Shown here piece after piece: positions 1 through 8,414 of a stretch of DNA of 36,528 nt (position 1 is the stretch's first letter; each line of letters opens with the position of its first letter). Where the stretch lies: contig JAKDLH010000005.1 of assembly GCA_030452945.1 (NCBI GenBank), forward strand, positions 1 through 36,528. The letters run 5' to 3'. A program made the translations under genes and the position numbers. The notes under the pieces are model-generated. The model had not been told where the DNA came from, made no database searches, and saw only the letters and a list, made by a program, of their open reading frames with translations. The stretch is from Microlunatus sp. Lineage in GTDB: Bacteria > Actinomycetota > Actinomycetes > Propionibacteriales > Propionibacteriaceae.

Positions 1-336
1 GTGGACGGCGAAGCGATCGGAGTGTCGATCACCCTGGCCGGCTGCTCGGCGGTGGGTTGGCTGGGTAGTGTTCACCGCTCCTACCGGCACACGCAAGCGA
101 GTGCGGCCTTGGTGTGGGACGCGATCTGCTGGGCCAGCGCTCAGGGGTGTGCGTCGCTGGACATGGGCGCAGCCCCTCACCCCGGGATCGCCGAATACAA
201 GCGCAAATTCCGGCCGCGCATCGAGGAGCACCTGGTGGGGCGCTGGGAAGCCGCAGGTCTGGTCGCCCTCCGTCGGCTGAGGCACGCGCGCGACGAACGC
301 CCGAGTCCGCACGTGGCGGCGCAGAAGAGCCCGTAA
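1..336 (+). CDS. FemAB/GNAT-like acyltransferase, C-terminal part (5' cut by window)
   Basis: The frame is open from base 1 to a TAA at 334-336, so the true start lies outside the window. The visible part reads as the end of a FemAB or BioF2-like GNAT fold: a segment around residues 35-75 with LVWDAICWASAQGCASLDMG followed by GIAEYKRKF. This matches the pattern in which these enzymes end with a helix, a strand carrying D-x-G, and a 'G..xYKxxF' lipid- or peptide-facing loop. Family members transfer amino acids or acyl groups to peptidoglycan precursors or small molecules; which applies here cannot be read from the tail. The last 25 residues are Arg/Pro-rich with no family signal. The gene ends in a region with tRNA debris, so it may be the edge of an acquired segment. 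Confidence 0.6.
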   Translation: MDGEAIGVSITLAGCSAVGWLGSVHRSYRHTQASAALVWDAICWASAQGCASLDMGAAPHPGIAEYKRKFRPRIEEHLVGRWEAAGLVALRRLRHARDERPSPHVAAQKSP

Positions 337-354
337 GTCGGTCCCCCCGCCCGG

Positions 355-396
355 CGCGATGTTGGCGGCAGAGGACGCGATGTCGGCGGCAAAGGA
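355..396. repeat. Two tandem copies of a 21-bp unit
   Basis: Bases 355-375 and 376-396 are near-identical (two differences): each starts CGCGATGT, continues with GGCGGCA and ends AGGA. The repeat lies in non-coding DNA after the acyltransferase fragment. No function can be assigned. The region 337-819 otherwise holds no convincing gene; it contains the tRNA remnant and direct repeats listed separately. Confidence 0.6.
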
Positions 397-650
397 ATCG
401 TCGAACTCCGACGTCGAGAGTCGGGCGCCACGTCTATCGCAGCCACGCAGTGACGGCGAGCGCGGACAATTGCAGCCAAGGCAGCGCTCCGGCCGTCAGC
501 GAAGCGCTTGTCCCCCAACGAGCTCGCCCGCTCCCCACATGGTGCCTATATGTAGGTCAGGCGTCGTCACTCATGATCACGTCTGGAATGTGAAATCCCT
601 TGTCACAGAGCATTTGTGGTCACCCGTGTTCACTGATGATCACCTATCGC

Positions 651-692
651 TTCTAAACCCTGGTCGCAGGTTCGAATCCCGCTGGGGCGCCA
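651..692 (+). pseudogene. Degenerate 3' half of a tRNA-Arg gene
   Basis: From the anticodon loop to an encoded CCA (690-692) this stretch parallels the intact tRNA-Arg(CCT) at 4554-4629: TTC-TAAACCCTG, then GTCGCAGGTTCGAATCC, then GCTGGGGCGCCA. Compared with the intact gene it has three 1-base deletions and one C for T change that breaks a T-stem pair. There is no 5' half, so it cannot make a tRNA. Such 3' fragments are typical of integrase attachment sites (att). The copy is in the opposite orientation to the intact gene, so the two do not form a simple element boundary pair as they stand. Confidence 0.7.
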
Positions 693-731
693 CGCAAGAC
701 ACCCTACTCAGACGCGGTTTGACCAGGAACG

Positions 732-798
732 ACCGATAGGGATAGGTGCTCTTGACCGGCATCAGACTGCACCGACTGAGGTCGAGAACCGATAGGGA
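732..798. repeat. 11-bp direct repeat pair next to the tRNA remnant
   Basis: ACCGATAGGGA occurs at 732-742 and again at 788-798, 56 bp apart, just downstream of the tRNA remnant. TGATCAC also occurs twice upstream of it (574-580 and 637-643). Short direct repeats beside a tRNA 3' end resemble integrase arm sites, but no integrase gene is visible in the window, so the role is inference. Confidence 0.4.
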
Positions 799-819
799 GG
801 CGCTGTCGGCACATCGGTC

Positions 820-2394
820 TCAGGCCTTGGCAGCTTCCGCGGCACGGTCGGCTATGGCCTCTCCGGCACCCTCGTACAGGTGTACCACCACGTCGATGCC
901 GAGCGCTTCGAGCTCCTCGATGTCCTCGCGGTATAAGGCGATTGCCGCGATGGTCGTGTCGGCGTACCCGATGCTGCGCAGCTGTCGGAGGGCCTCGATG
1001 TTGGCATGTTCGGACGGCATCGCCAGCACGATCATTTCAACTACTCCACGGGCTTCCACGCGAGTCCAGAAGTCGAAGTCCGTGGCATCCCCGTCCACCA
1101 CGTTCAGTCCATCCTGCTTGAGCGTCCGCATCCGGTACGGGTCGTGCTCGACACCCAGTACGCGGTAACCGTGTTGCTCTACCAGCTGCCGGTATGTCAT
1201 GGAGCCAACTCGACCCATCCCCAGTACCAGCGCGTTGGCGTCGCCGACGTCGATTGGCCGGTCCTCCGGGTGAATTTTGTGCGGCGGTCGCGCCGGCAGC
1301 CGCGACGCGAATCGTGAGGCGGCAGATACCCCACGCGGGTTGAACACCGCAGAGATGACAAACCCGGCCGAGAGCGCGATCACCAATGACATCAACCAGT
1401 GCGACGACAGCCAACCGGTCTGCACGCCGAGGGCTGCCACGATGAGGGCGAATTCGGAATAGTTCGATAACAACAACGCGGAAAGTACACTCGTACGGTT
1501 CCGCATCCCGACCGCCCAGAGGATCAGCCAGTACATGACGGCCTGTGCTGGAAGCAGTAACACCAGCAGCAGGCCGATTGCGACGTTCGCCATGGTGGGC
1601 AGTCCTTGGAAACCGACTGAGACAAAAAACCCAACCAGCAGCAGCTCCTTGACGGTAAACAGAGTGTGCGACAACTGCTCCGAACCTGGCCGTGGTGCCA
1701 GAATCAATCCCATGATCAGCGCCCCTAGGCTGCCCGACAGGCCCAGCCACTCGAAAAGCGCGTAGCCCGGAATGAGCGCCATTGCGACCCCGAACAAGGC
1801 ACCCAACTCCCCATGGCCGAGGCGATACCAGTTCTTCGTCAGCCACATCAATACGGGGATCAGCACAATCAGCCCGAGCGAGTAGACCCGGGGTGCCACA
1901 CCGCTGGAGATCGAGATGACGGCGACCGCTGCGATGTCCTGCAGGATCAACACGCCGATACAAATGTTGCCGTAGAGCGCCTGCTCATCGCCACGGTCCT
2001 GCAAGATCTTGATCACGAAGATTGTTGATGAGAACGACAGCACCAGTGACAATGTCGCCAGCACCCCAAGGCTCTCCGGTGCGAAGGCCCCCAACGCACT
2101 GATGCCTGCCAGGAAACCCGTCCCGATCAATGTCATGACGAGCATGTGAGCGCCCGCGGTTAGCCACACCGCCCGGTCCAATAGCGCGCGCAAGTCCAGC
2201 CTTAGTCCAATCGCGAAGAGCATGAGTGTCACACCGATGTCGGCCATCAGGGATAGCTCCTCGATGGGCTGCACGCGCATCGCGTTCAAGGCGAAGCCGG
2301 CCGCCAGGAACCCGATCAGGGGAGGCATGCGTACCACCCACGCCAGCAGCCCACAGCCGAAGATCACGACCAGATAGGTGACGACAAGAGTCAT
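820..2394 (-). CDS. CPA2-family cation:proton antiporter with RCK/TrkA-N domain
   Basis: The 524-residue product has about 12 hydrophobic segments up to roughly residue 370, then a Rossmann-type RCK domain from about residue 386 with GMGRVGSM (G-x-G-x-x-G) and an acidic residue after the second strand (GVEHD). Proteins of this KefB/YbaL-like class exchange K+ or Na+ for protons across the inner membrane, with the RCK domain sensing nucleotide. No TrkA-C domain follows. I chose the ATG at 2394 (MTLVVTYL) because the first membrane helix starts there and GTGAGGAT lies about 10 nt upstream; the frame stays open another 70 codons upstream with no family-like sequence. It stands alone, flanked by tRNA and transposase debris. 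Confidence 0.88.
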   Translation of the reverse strand: MTLVVTYLVVIFGCGLLAWVVRMPPLIGFLAAGFALNAMRVQPIEELSLMADIGVTLMLFAIGLRLDLRALLDRAVWLTAGAHMLVMTLIGTGFLAGISALGAFAPESLGVLATLSLVLSFSSTIFVIKILQDRGDEQALYGNICIGVLILQDIAAVAVISISSGVAPRVYSLGLIVLIPVLMWLTKNWYRLGHGELGALFGVAMALIPGYALFEWLGLSGSLGALIMGLILAPRPGSEQLSHTLFTVKELLLVGFFVSVGFQGLPTMANVAIGLLLVLLLPAQAVMYWLILWAVGMRNRTSVLSALLLSNYSEFALIVAALGVQTGWLSSHWLMSLVIALSAGFVISAVFNPRGVSAASRFASRLPARPPHKIHPEDRPIDVGDANALVLGMGRVGSMTYRQLVEQHGYRVLGVEHDPYRMRTLKQDGLNVVDGDATDFDFWTRVEARGVVEMIVLAMPSEHANIEALRQLRSIGYADTTIAAIALYREDIEELEALGIDVVVHLYEGAGEAIADRAAEAAKA

Positions 2395-2673
2395 GGGGAG
2401 ATCCTCACATACGGGATATCGATCATGACGGCCTTGCTCGCCAGCAGGCAAGCTCACTGGAATCCTTATCAGTAACGCTTCGCTCGGCGCCGGGGACCGC
2501 CGGCTACAGGGAAGAGCAGGCGCCTCGCGCGTCGACTGCGCAACAGTGAACATGAAGCCATCGACGATGCGTTCCCACCTTGGGACGGGCGCGTTGCCGG
2601 TCACCGGCTGATCTTGCCAATCCCGAGCGGAATGGTCTACTGGCTCTACGAGTTTGAGCGGGGTGCCGCCTGC

Positions 2674-3000
2674 TCATGCTGCTGACCATCGGAGTCGGGT
2701 GACCGCGATGTGGGTCAGGATACGACGCTGATAGTTGATCATGTTCGGCGAAGCCGCAGCCGACCCGTTTGGTCTGTTTGATGATCCGGTTGAACCCTTC
2801 GGTCCGAGCATTCGTGATCCCGGTGGTGAGCGCGACCAGCACGGCCGGCCACCAGCGTTCGATGGTGCCGGCGAGCCGGGTCGCTTCGGGCAGGTGGGCC
2901 TCGATCACGGTCTGGTAGAAGTCGGCCAGCGCCAACCGGGTCTTCGACGGCTCGGACTGTCTCAACAGCATCCTGAGTCGTTCTTTGACGGCCCCCCGAG
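2674..3000 (-). pseudogene. ISL3-type transposase, C-terminal remnant with frameshift
   Basis: Read on the minus strand, 2998-2750 gives KERLRMLLRQSEPSK, then ADFYQTVIEAHLPEATRLAG, then NARTEGFNRIIKQTKRVGCG, the usual C-terminal region of actinobacterial ISL3-family transposases. After GCGF one extra base shifts the frame. In the shifted frame the expected NMINYQRRILTHIAVTR continues to a TGA at 2676-2674. Only about the last 110 residues survive: the N-terminal zinc finger and most of the DDE core are missing, and I see no terminal inverted repeats. It is a dead IS fragment. The upstream limit (about 3000) is where family similarity fades. Confidence 0.85.
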
Positions 3001-3038
3001 CGATCAGCGCGGTCCCGGCCCGGAGGCGGGGCGAGGAC

Positions 3039-3185
3039 CCAGTCCTCGGGTCCCTCATCGTGATGTACGTGCTGATCCTGGCGATCGTGGGTCCGATCAT
3101 CACCCGACTGGTCGACTCCCCTTCGGTCACCCGGTTGCTGACCACCAGCAACCCCTGGCGTCCGCAGCGCACCGGAACCACCTGA
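3039..3185 (+). pseudogene. Possible C-terminal stub of a second cation:proton antiporter
   Basis: The plus-strand frame here gives a hydrophobic helix, LGSLIVMYVLILAIVGPIIT, then a short polar tail ending TGA at 3183-3185. The 'hydrophobic helix, G-P, basic tail' ending resembles the last membrane helix of CPA2 antiporters. Nothing coding for the preceding helices is present: directly upstream lies the transposase remnant on the other strand. The simplest reading is an antiporter gene cut by the IS. Because only about 48 residues remain, the family call is weak. Confidence 0.35.
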
Positions 3186-3326
3186 GTGGCCCAGTGGGAA
3201 GTCGCTCGGGTTTGAGGTTGTCGCTCGATCTGCAGCTGGAGCGACTCCGTTGAACCCGAGCGACTTCGAAAGAGAGCGGGTGTGTAGATTGTCGTGCTTC
3301 GCCAGCCCAACGGAGGTTCCGTGCCG

Positions 3327-4451
3327 ATGCCCGAGGACAAGACCGGGGACACCGGTACCGCCGACCGGATGACGCAGGCGCGAAGGCGGACCGCAGAGGC
3401 CGGTCTGGATGCGCTGCTGATCTCACCGGGTTCAGATCTGCGCTATCTGACCGGGTACGACGCCTTACCCCTGGAACGACTGACCTGCCTGGTGCTCCCC
3501 GCCGAGGGCGATCCGGTATTGGTCGTGCCGGCGCTGGAGCGTCCGGCCGCCGAGCAGTCACCCGTTGGTTCGATCGGGGTGCAGATCGAATCGTGGAACG
3601 AGACCGACGATCCGTACGCTCTGGTCGCCTCGCTATTGCCAGACGCCCGGCGGATCGCCGTCGACAACCACATGTGGGCGGAGAAGGTGCTCCGGTTACG
3701 CGCGGTCATGCCGGACGGGCAGCAAAAGCTGGCCGGCGACGTACTGAAGGAACTCCGGATGCGGAAGTCGTCGGCAGAGCTGCAGGCCCTCCGCGACGCG
3801 GGCGCGGCGATCGATCGGGTGCACGCCCGCATACCCGAGTGGCTGCGAGCCGGCCGGACCGAGCGCGCGGTCGGCGCCGACATCGCGGAGGCGATCCGCG
3901 CCGAAGGACATGCCACAGTCGACTTCGTGATTGTCGGCTCCGGCCCGAACGGTGCCAGCCCGCATCACGAGCTCTCCGACCGAGAGATCCGAGCCGGAGA
4001 TCCGGTCGTTGTCGACATCGGCGGCACGACTGCCGCCGGCTACTGCTCCGACTCGACCCGCACGTACGTGGTCGGTGAGCCGCCGGAAGATTTCTTGGCC
4101 TACTACGAGGTCCTCGAACGCGCCCAAGCCGCATCCGTCGACGCCGTACGTCCCGGCGTCACCTGCGCAGCAGTCGACGCCGCCGCACGCGACATCATCA
4201 CCGACGCCGGATACGGCGAGCGATTCCTGCACCGCACCGGCCACGGGATCGGCCTGGAGACCCACGAGGACCCCTACATCGTCGCCGGCAACGACCTGCC
4301 GCTGGAGCCGGGGATGGTGTTTTCAGTGGAACCCGGCATCTACTTCGCTGGCCAGCACGGCGCCCGAATCGAGGACATCGTCGCCTGTACGGCCGACGGC
4401 GTGGAGCCGTTCAACCTGAGGTCGCACGAGCTGGTGATCATCGACGCCTGA
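3327..4451 (+). CDS. M24-family Xaa-Pro aminopeptidase/dipeptidase
   Basis: This 374-residue cytosolic metallopeptidase removes N-terminal residues next to proline. It has the creatinase N-domain (about 10-140) and the pita-bread catalytic domain (about 150-370). All five metal ligands are present: D230 (VVVDIGG), D242 (CSDSTRTY), H306 (HRTGHGIGLETHE), E335 (FSVEPGIY) and E349 (GARIEDI). The length fits the family. The ATG at 3327 is preferred because GGAGG (3312-3316) sits 10 nt upstream; a GTG at 3321 would be too close to it. The gene is transcribed alone, away from the IS debris upstream, and is followed by tRNA-Arg on the other strand. Confidence 0.93.
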   Translation: MPEDKTGDTGTADRMTQARRRTAEAGLDALLISPGSDLRYLTGYDALPLERLTCLVLPAEGDPVLVVPALERPAAEQSPVGSIGVQIESWNETDDPYALVASLLPDARRIAVDNHMWAEKVLRLRAVMPDGQQKLAGDVLKELRMRKSSAELQALRDAGAAIDRVHARIPEWLRAGRTERAVGADIAEAIRAEGHATVDFVIVGSGPNGASPHHELSDREIRAGDPVVVDIGGTTAAGYCSDSTRTYVVGEPPEDFLAYYEVLERAQAASVDAVRPGVTCAAVDAAARDIITDAGYGERFLHRTGHGIGLETHEDPYIVAGNDLPLEPGMVFSVEPGIYFAGQHGARIEDIVACTADGVEPFNLRSHELVIIDA

Positions 4452-4553
4452 GCCAGGTCGATCGGCACGGTCTTGGCGTCGGCGAACCCCGCCGCAATAG
4501 GCCGCGACAAAAGTCACCCAGACCCGGCGGACGGCGAAGACACACCATCGAGG

Positions 4554-4629
4554 TGGCGCCCCCAGCAGGATTCGAACCTGCGACACAGGGTTTAGGAAAC
4601 CCTTGCTCTATCCCCTGAGCTATGGGGGC
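4554..4629 (-). tRNA. tRNA-Arg (anticodon CCT)
   Basis: On the minus strand the gene runs from GCCCCCA to TGGGGGC, which pair as a perfect 7-bp acceptor stem, then discriminator G and an encoded CCA. The D-arm contains AGCTCAGGGGATAGAGC. The anticodon stem AGGGT/ACCCT encloses the loop TTCCTAA, so the anticodon is CCT (reads AGG). The T-arm is GCAGG-TTCGAAT-CCTGC, fully paired. A decayed copy of its 3' half lies at 651-692. Confidence 0.97.
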
Positions 4630-4716
4630 CGCGCGACAGGATCGAGGCCTTCACGTCCCGGAACGCGCCCAGGCTACCGGCCGACATTCCCCCGGCCCAC
4701 AGGTGCACGGCCGCAT

Positions 4717-4810
4717 AAAAAAACTGGCACCCGCTCGAGGAGTTCGCACCCATCCCTAGCGGTGCGAACTGGCCCCAACGGTGCGAACCGGTTATCGCGC
4801 GCGGTGCGAA
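4717..4810. repeat. Cluster of GGTGCGAA octamers with a perfect 10-bp inverted repeat
   Basis: AGTTCGCACC (4741-4750) and GGTGCGAACT (4761-4770) form a perfect inverted repeat with a 10-nt gap. Two more GGTGCGAA copies follow at 4780 and 4803. On the minus strand the hairpin is followed, 16-17 nt on, by a run of seven T (4723-4717). It lies downstream of thioredoxin (minus strand), so one part may be its terminator, but the extra octamer copies are not explained by that. The rest of the 263 bp between the tRNA and thioredoxin holds no gene. Confidence 0.55.
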
Positions 4811-4892
4811 GAGTCCTAGCGTGGGAGCTGCTTGAGGGCGCCGGTGACGGCGCAGGAACTACTCACCTCAGCGCCCTGATCGGGCGGAGAGG

Positions 4893-5270
4893 TCAGTTGT
4901 CGCTGTGCTGAGCCTGGAGCTCGGCGACTTGCTTATGCACCTCGACCATGTCCAGCTCCTTGACCTTGCCGATGATCTCCTTCAGCTGCGGACCCGGCAA
5001 CGCACCGGCCTGATTGAAGACCAGCACGCCTTCGCGGAACACCATCAGGGTGGGGATTCCCTCGATCCCGAGCTGACCGGACAGGGCCTGGTTGGCGTCG
5101 GTGTCGAGCTTGGCGAAGGTGATCTCGCTGTGCTCCTCGGACGCCTTCTCGTAGATGGGCGCGAACCGCTTGCACGGTCCACACCAGTCGGCCCAGAAGT
5201 CGACCAGCACGATGTCGTTGGTGGTGACCGTCTGCTCGAAGCTGTCGGCGTTGATGTCGATCGTCGCCAT
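4893..5270 (-). CDS. trxA: Thioredoxin
   Basis: A 125-residue thioredoxin: VDFWADWCGPCKRFAP carries the redox pair C30 and C33, and GIEGIPTLMVF carries the conserved cis-proline. It reduces protein disulfides in the cytoplasm with electrons from thioredoxin reductase, which is not in this window. The C-terminal helix is longer than in E. coli TrxA by roughly 15 residues (EVHKQVAELQAQ), as in several actinobacterial paralogues. The ATG at 5270 is supported by AAGGAG 10-11 nt upstream; the frame is open further upstream without family similarity. No neighbour is co-transcribed closely: the methyltransferase ends 133 bp upstream. Confidence 0.95.
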   Translation of the reverse strand: MATIDINADSFEQTVTTNDIVLVDFWADWCGPCKRFAPIYEKASEEHSEITFAKLDTDANQALSGQLGIEGIPTLMVFREGVLVFNQAGALPGPQLKEIIGKVKELDMVEVHKQVAELQAQHSDN

Positions 5271-5403
5271 GGTTCTTGGTTCTCCTTGGTCTGTCAGGGT
5301 CCCCCGGATGGTGACCGGGTACCCCAAGGTGAACGGGGCGTACCCTCCGCTCTATTCCCCGGCCCTGCCCACGACCACTGCCGTCAGCGCCCGAAATCGA
5401 GAG

Positions 5404-6177
5404 CTATTTGATGGCGACTACGCGTCGCATCGGAATGGTGATGTCGACCGAGCCTTTGCGCTCGACCCGATCCTGCAGGAGCTCGATGGCCGACTCGACC
5501 CGCGACCAGCGGGTCTGCGGAAGGTACAGCGCGGACATGACCAACTCGGCGTCCGCCCGGGAGGCGACGGTGAAGCGATACCGCTCTCGAGCATCTTCGA
5601 CCCGGCGCAGATCGTACGCCTTCAGCGTTTTTTTGAAACCCGCAAGCTCGACCGGACCAGGGAACTGGGGTTTGGCCCGCAGCCGGGCGTTGATCCGAGC
5701 CAGGACCCGCAGATCGGTCGGTGACAGGGGCCGGATGGCGGGGGCGATCGCGGCGAGCACCCCGCCGGGGCGCAGCACCCGGACGATCTCGGCCATCAGC
5801 GCGTCGAGCGGGGTGATCACCACCAGCCCGATGGAGCTGGTCACCGCGTCTATGGACCCGTCTCGAAACGGCAGGCGCAGGCCATCGGCGCGCAGCCACG
5901 GACCGGGACCCCGTTCGGCGGCAAGCTGCAACTCAGCGGCTGAAATGTCCAAGCCGATCACCGTCCGACCGGGACCAGCCAGTTGACGCGACATCGGACC
6001 CGAACCGCAGGCCAGATCGAGCACCGTGGTGGCCGGGCCGCCGACGGCCCGGGCGAGCCAGCGGTACGGGGTGTGGTCACCGCCGACCGCACGGGACAGG
6101 ACCGACTCGACGATGCCGGCCCGGTCGCGGTGGAACTTCGCCAGGTACTCGGGCCAGTCGATGTCGTCGTCACTCAT
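5404..6177 (-). CDS. Class I SAM-dependent methyltransferase
   Basis: The 257-residue protein has a Rossmann methyltransferase fold: motif I VLDLACGSGPMSRQL (about 51-65), the acidic end of strand 2 in GLDIS, a motif near LRADGLRLPFRDGSID, and the post-core VLRPGG loop. This is the UbiE/Methyltransf_11 pattern. The substrate cannot be told. The C-terminal third has an Arg/Leu-rich stretch with no recognised domain. Start ATG at 6177 gives a compact acidic N-terminus. It lies 33 bp downstream of ideR on the same strand and could be co-transcribed with it. Confidence 0.85.
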   Translation of the reverse strand: MSDDDIDWPEYLAKFHRDRAGIVESVLSRAVGGDHTPYRWLARAVGGPATTVLDLACGSGPMSRQLAGPGRTVIGLDISAAELQLAAERGPGPWLRADGLRLPFRDGSIDAVTSSIGLVVITPLDALMAEIVRVLRPGGVLAAIAPAIRPLSPTDLRVLARINARLRAKPQFPGPVELAGFKKTLKAYDLRRVEDARERYRFTVASRADAELVMSALYLPQTRWSRVESAIELLQDRVERKGSVDITIPMRRVVAIK

Positions 6178-6210
6178 CTAGTGGTCAACTCCGGACCATC
6201 GGGTGGCCAT

Positions 6211-6909
6211 CTACGCCCGGCTCACGAACAGGTGGGTCGCGGCTTCACGGTCGATCTCGCAGCCGGGCGCCCCGTCCGGGGTGAGCCGCACCCCGAGCCC
6301 GCCAGCTTCGGCGAGCACCCAGACGCCGGGCTGGATGCCGGCCTGACGAAGGGTGCCCATCATCTCGACGTCCTTCTGGATCTCCTCGCTCATCCGGTGG
6401 ATGACCACGGAGATGCTGGCCTCAGCGGATTCCTGGACCACCGAGGCGAGTTGCTCGTTGCCGGCCCGGAACTCCTCCATCACACCCTCCACACCGAGTT
6501 CGTCCAGGCCCGGGATCGGGTTGCCGTACGGGGACTCGGTCGGTGAGTTCAGCAGGTCGACCAGCTTGCGCTCGACGTCCTCGGAGATCACGTGCTCCCA
6601 GCGACAGGCCTCGTCGTGCACCAGTTCCCAGTCCAGCCCGATGATGTCGATCAGCAGCCGTTCCGCCAACCGGTGCTTGCGCATCACCCGGGTAGCTCGC
6701 GCCTGGCCTTCGGCGGTCAGCTCGAGGTGCCGGTCGCCCTGGACGCGGACCAGGTTGTCCCGCTCCATCCGGGCCACGGTCTGCGACACGGTCGGACCGC
6801 TCTGCTGCAACCGCTCGGCGATCCGGGCGCGAAGAGGGACTATGCCCTCCTCCTCGAGCTCGAAGATCGTCCGCAGATACATCTCGGTCGTGTCGATCAG
6901 GTCGCTCAC
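6211..6909 (-). CDS. ideR: Iron-dependent repressor, DtxR/IdeR family
   Basis: The 232-residue protein matches DtxR/IdeR in length and in metal ligands, with the same numbering: ancillary site H79, E83, H98 and primary site M10, C102, E105, H106 (CRWEHV). The N-terminal winged helix binds DNA, the middle domain dimerises and binds metal, and the C-terminal SH3-like domain follows a proline-containing linker. Bound Fe(II) makes it repress iron uptake genes and adjust storage. GTG at 6909 is chosen because AAGGAG lies about 11 nt upstream and it places M10 and C102 exactly as in DtxR. I saw no clear iron-box palindrome in the window. The gene is divergent from the photolyase, sharing a 94-bp gap. 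Confidence 0.95.
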   Translation of the reverse strand: MSDLIDTTEMYLRTIFELEEEGIVPLRARIAERLQQSGPTVSQTVARMERDNLVRVQGDRHLELTAEGQARATRVMRKHRLAERLLIDIIGLDWELVHDEACRWEHVISEDVERKLVDLLNSPTESPYGNPIPGLDELGVEGVMEEFRAGNEQLASVVQESAEASISVVIHRMSEEIQKDVEMMGTLRQAGIQPGVWVLAEAGGLGVRLTPDGAPGCEIDREAATHLFVSRA

Positions 6910-7003
6910 GCTGGTTGACTCTCCTTCACGCCGCGCCGGCCCCCACGAACCAGCCGCGAGTCGGCACCCGTTGGTCCCGTCGGCTCCCGTGCAAGGGTAG
7001 AAC

Positions 7004-8398
7004 ATGGCTTCCACTGCGAGTACCAGCGTCTGGTGGATCCGGCGCGACTTCCGCCTGGCTGACAACCCGGCGTTGCGATCGGCGCTGGACGATGGTGCGG
7101 TACTGCCCCTGTTTGTGCTCGACCCAGCGTTGCTGAGTGGCGCGAGGAGCGCCCGCCGAGCCTGGCTCGCGGTCGCCCTGCGCGCCCTCGACGAGGATCT
7201 GCGCGCCGGCGGTGGACCGGGACTGAGCGTGCTGCGGGGCAAGCCCTGGAATGTGGTCCCGCGAGTGGCCTCCGACGCGCGCGCGTCGAGGGTGCATATC
7301 GCCGCCGACTTCGGGCCGTACGGGAGTCGTCGGGACGCGAGAGTGGCCGAGGCACTGGCCGGCGAGGGTCGGGAGCTGACTCGGACGGGATCGCCGTACG
7401 CGGTGGCCCCGGGCACGCTGACCAACAAGTCGGGTCAGCCGTACCGGGTGTTCACCCCGTTCCACCGGAGCTGGCTGGACCACGGAGTGCACGATCCGGC
7501 ACCGGCGGTTCGAGCTTCGAGCGCCGACTGGCTGGCGGCCGAGGACCGGGTGGATCTGCCGGAGACCGATCCCGACCTGGTGGATCTGGCCGGGGAGAAG
7601 GCGGCTCGGGCGCGGTGGCGGAGGTGGCTGGGCCGTGACAGCGAGGGCGTGTCCGACTACCCGAAGCTGCACGACGTGCCGGGGGCCGACGCCACCTCGC
7701 ACCTGTCGATCGCGCTGCGCTGGGGACATCTGCATCCCCGGACGGTGCCGCAGGACTTGGCGACGAAACGGTCCGAAGGCGCCCGGGCCTTGGCCCGGCA
7801 GGTCGCCTGGCGGGACTTCTTCGCCGACGTGCTGTGGGCCAACCCGACGGCGACGACCGAACCGATCCACGCCGAGTACGCCACGATGGCGGTCGAGGAG
7901 CCGGGCGACAGCGCGACGGCAGCCCGGCATCTGAGGGCCTGGCAGCAAGGACGAACTGGCTTCCCCTTCGTCGACGCGGGCATGCGCCAACTGCGCGCGG
8001 AGGGATGGATGCACAACCGGGTTCGGATGGTGGTCGCTTCCTTCTTGATCAAGGACCTGCACATCGGCTGGTGGCACGGCGCCGACTGGTTCATGCAGCA
8101 CCTACGTGACGGCGACATCGCCCAGAATCAGCTCAACTGGCAGTGGGTCGCCGGCTGCGGGACCGACGCCGCGCCGTACTTCCGGGTGTTCAACCCGATT
8201 TCCCAGGGCGAGAAGTTCGACCCGGACGGCCGCTACATCCGCCGGTACGTCACCGAGCTGGCGCAGGCGCCGGATGAGCACCTGCATCGTCCGTGGGAAA
8301 CCCCGGACGGGGTCCCGGCCGGCTATCTCGAACCGATCGTGGATCATGCCGCCGAGCGCAAGGAGGCCTTGGAGCGCTACCAGGCGATCAAAAGCTGA
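7004..8398 (+). CDS. Deoxyribodipyrimidine photolyase (cryptochrome/photolyase family)
   Basis: The 464-residue flavoprotein uses blue light to split UV-made cyclobutane pyrimidine dimers. The N-terminal antenna domain begins [16 protein letters not shown]. The FAD-binding C-terminal half carries [20 protein letters not shown] and the long signature around [18 protein letters not shown] and [11 protein letters not shown], all conserved in class I CPD photolyases. The length fits. The ATG at 7004 is used; its ribosome site (AAGGG 10 nt upstream) is moderate. The gene stands divergent from ideR and ends 16 bp from the tail of the aldolase gene. A cryptochrome function is possible but the dimer-repair signature favours photolyase. 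Confidence 0.92.
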   Translation: MASTASTSVWWIRRDFRLADNPALRSALDDGAVLPLFVLDPALLSGARSARRAWLAVALRALDEDLRAGGGPGLSVLRGKPWNVVPRVASDARASRVHIAADFGPYGSRRDARVAEALAGEGRELTRTGSPYAVAPGTLTNKSGQPYRVFTPFHRSWLDHGVHDPAPAVRASSADWLAAEDRVDLPETDPDLVDLAGEKAARARWRRWLGRDSEGVSDYPKLHDVPGADATSHLSIALRWGHLHPRTVPQDLATKRSEGARALARQVAWRDFFADVLWANPTATTEPIHAEYATMAVEEPGDSATAARHLRAWQQGRTGFPFVDAGMRQLRAEGWMHNRVRMVVASFLIKDLHIGWWHGADWFMQHLRDGDIAQNQLNWQWVAGCGTDAAPYFRVFNPISQGEKFDPDGRYIRRYVTELAQAPDEHLHRPWETPDGVPAGYLEPIVDHAAERKEALERYQAIKS

Positions 8399-8414
8399 GC
8401 CCGGTTGCCGAGCG

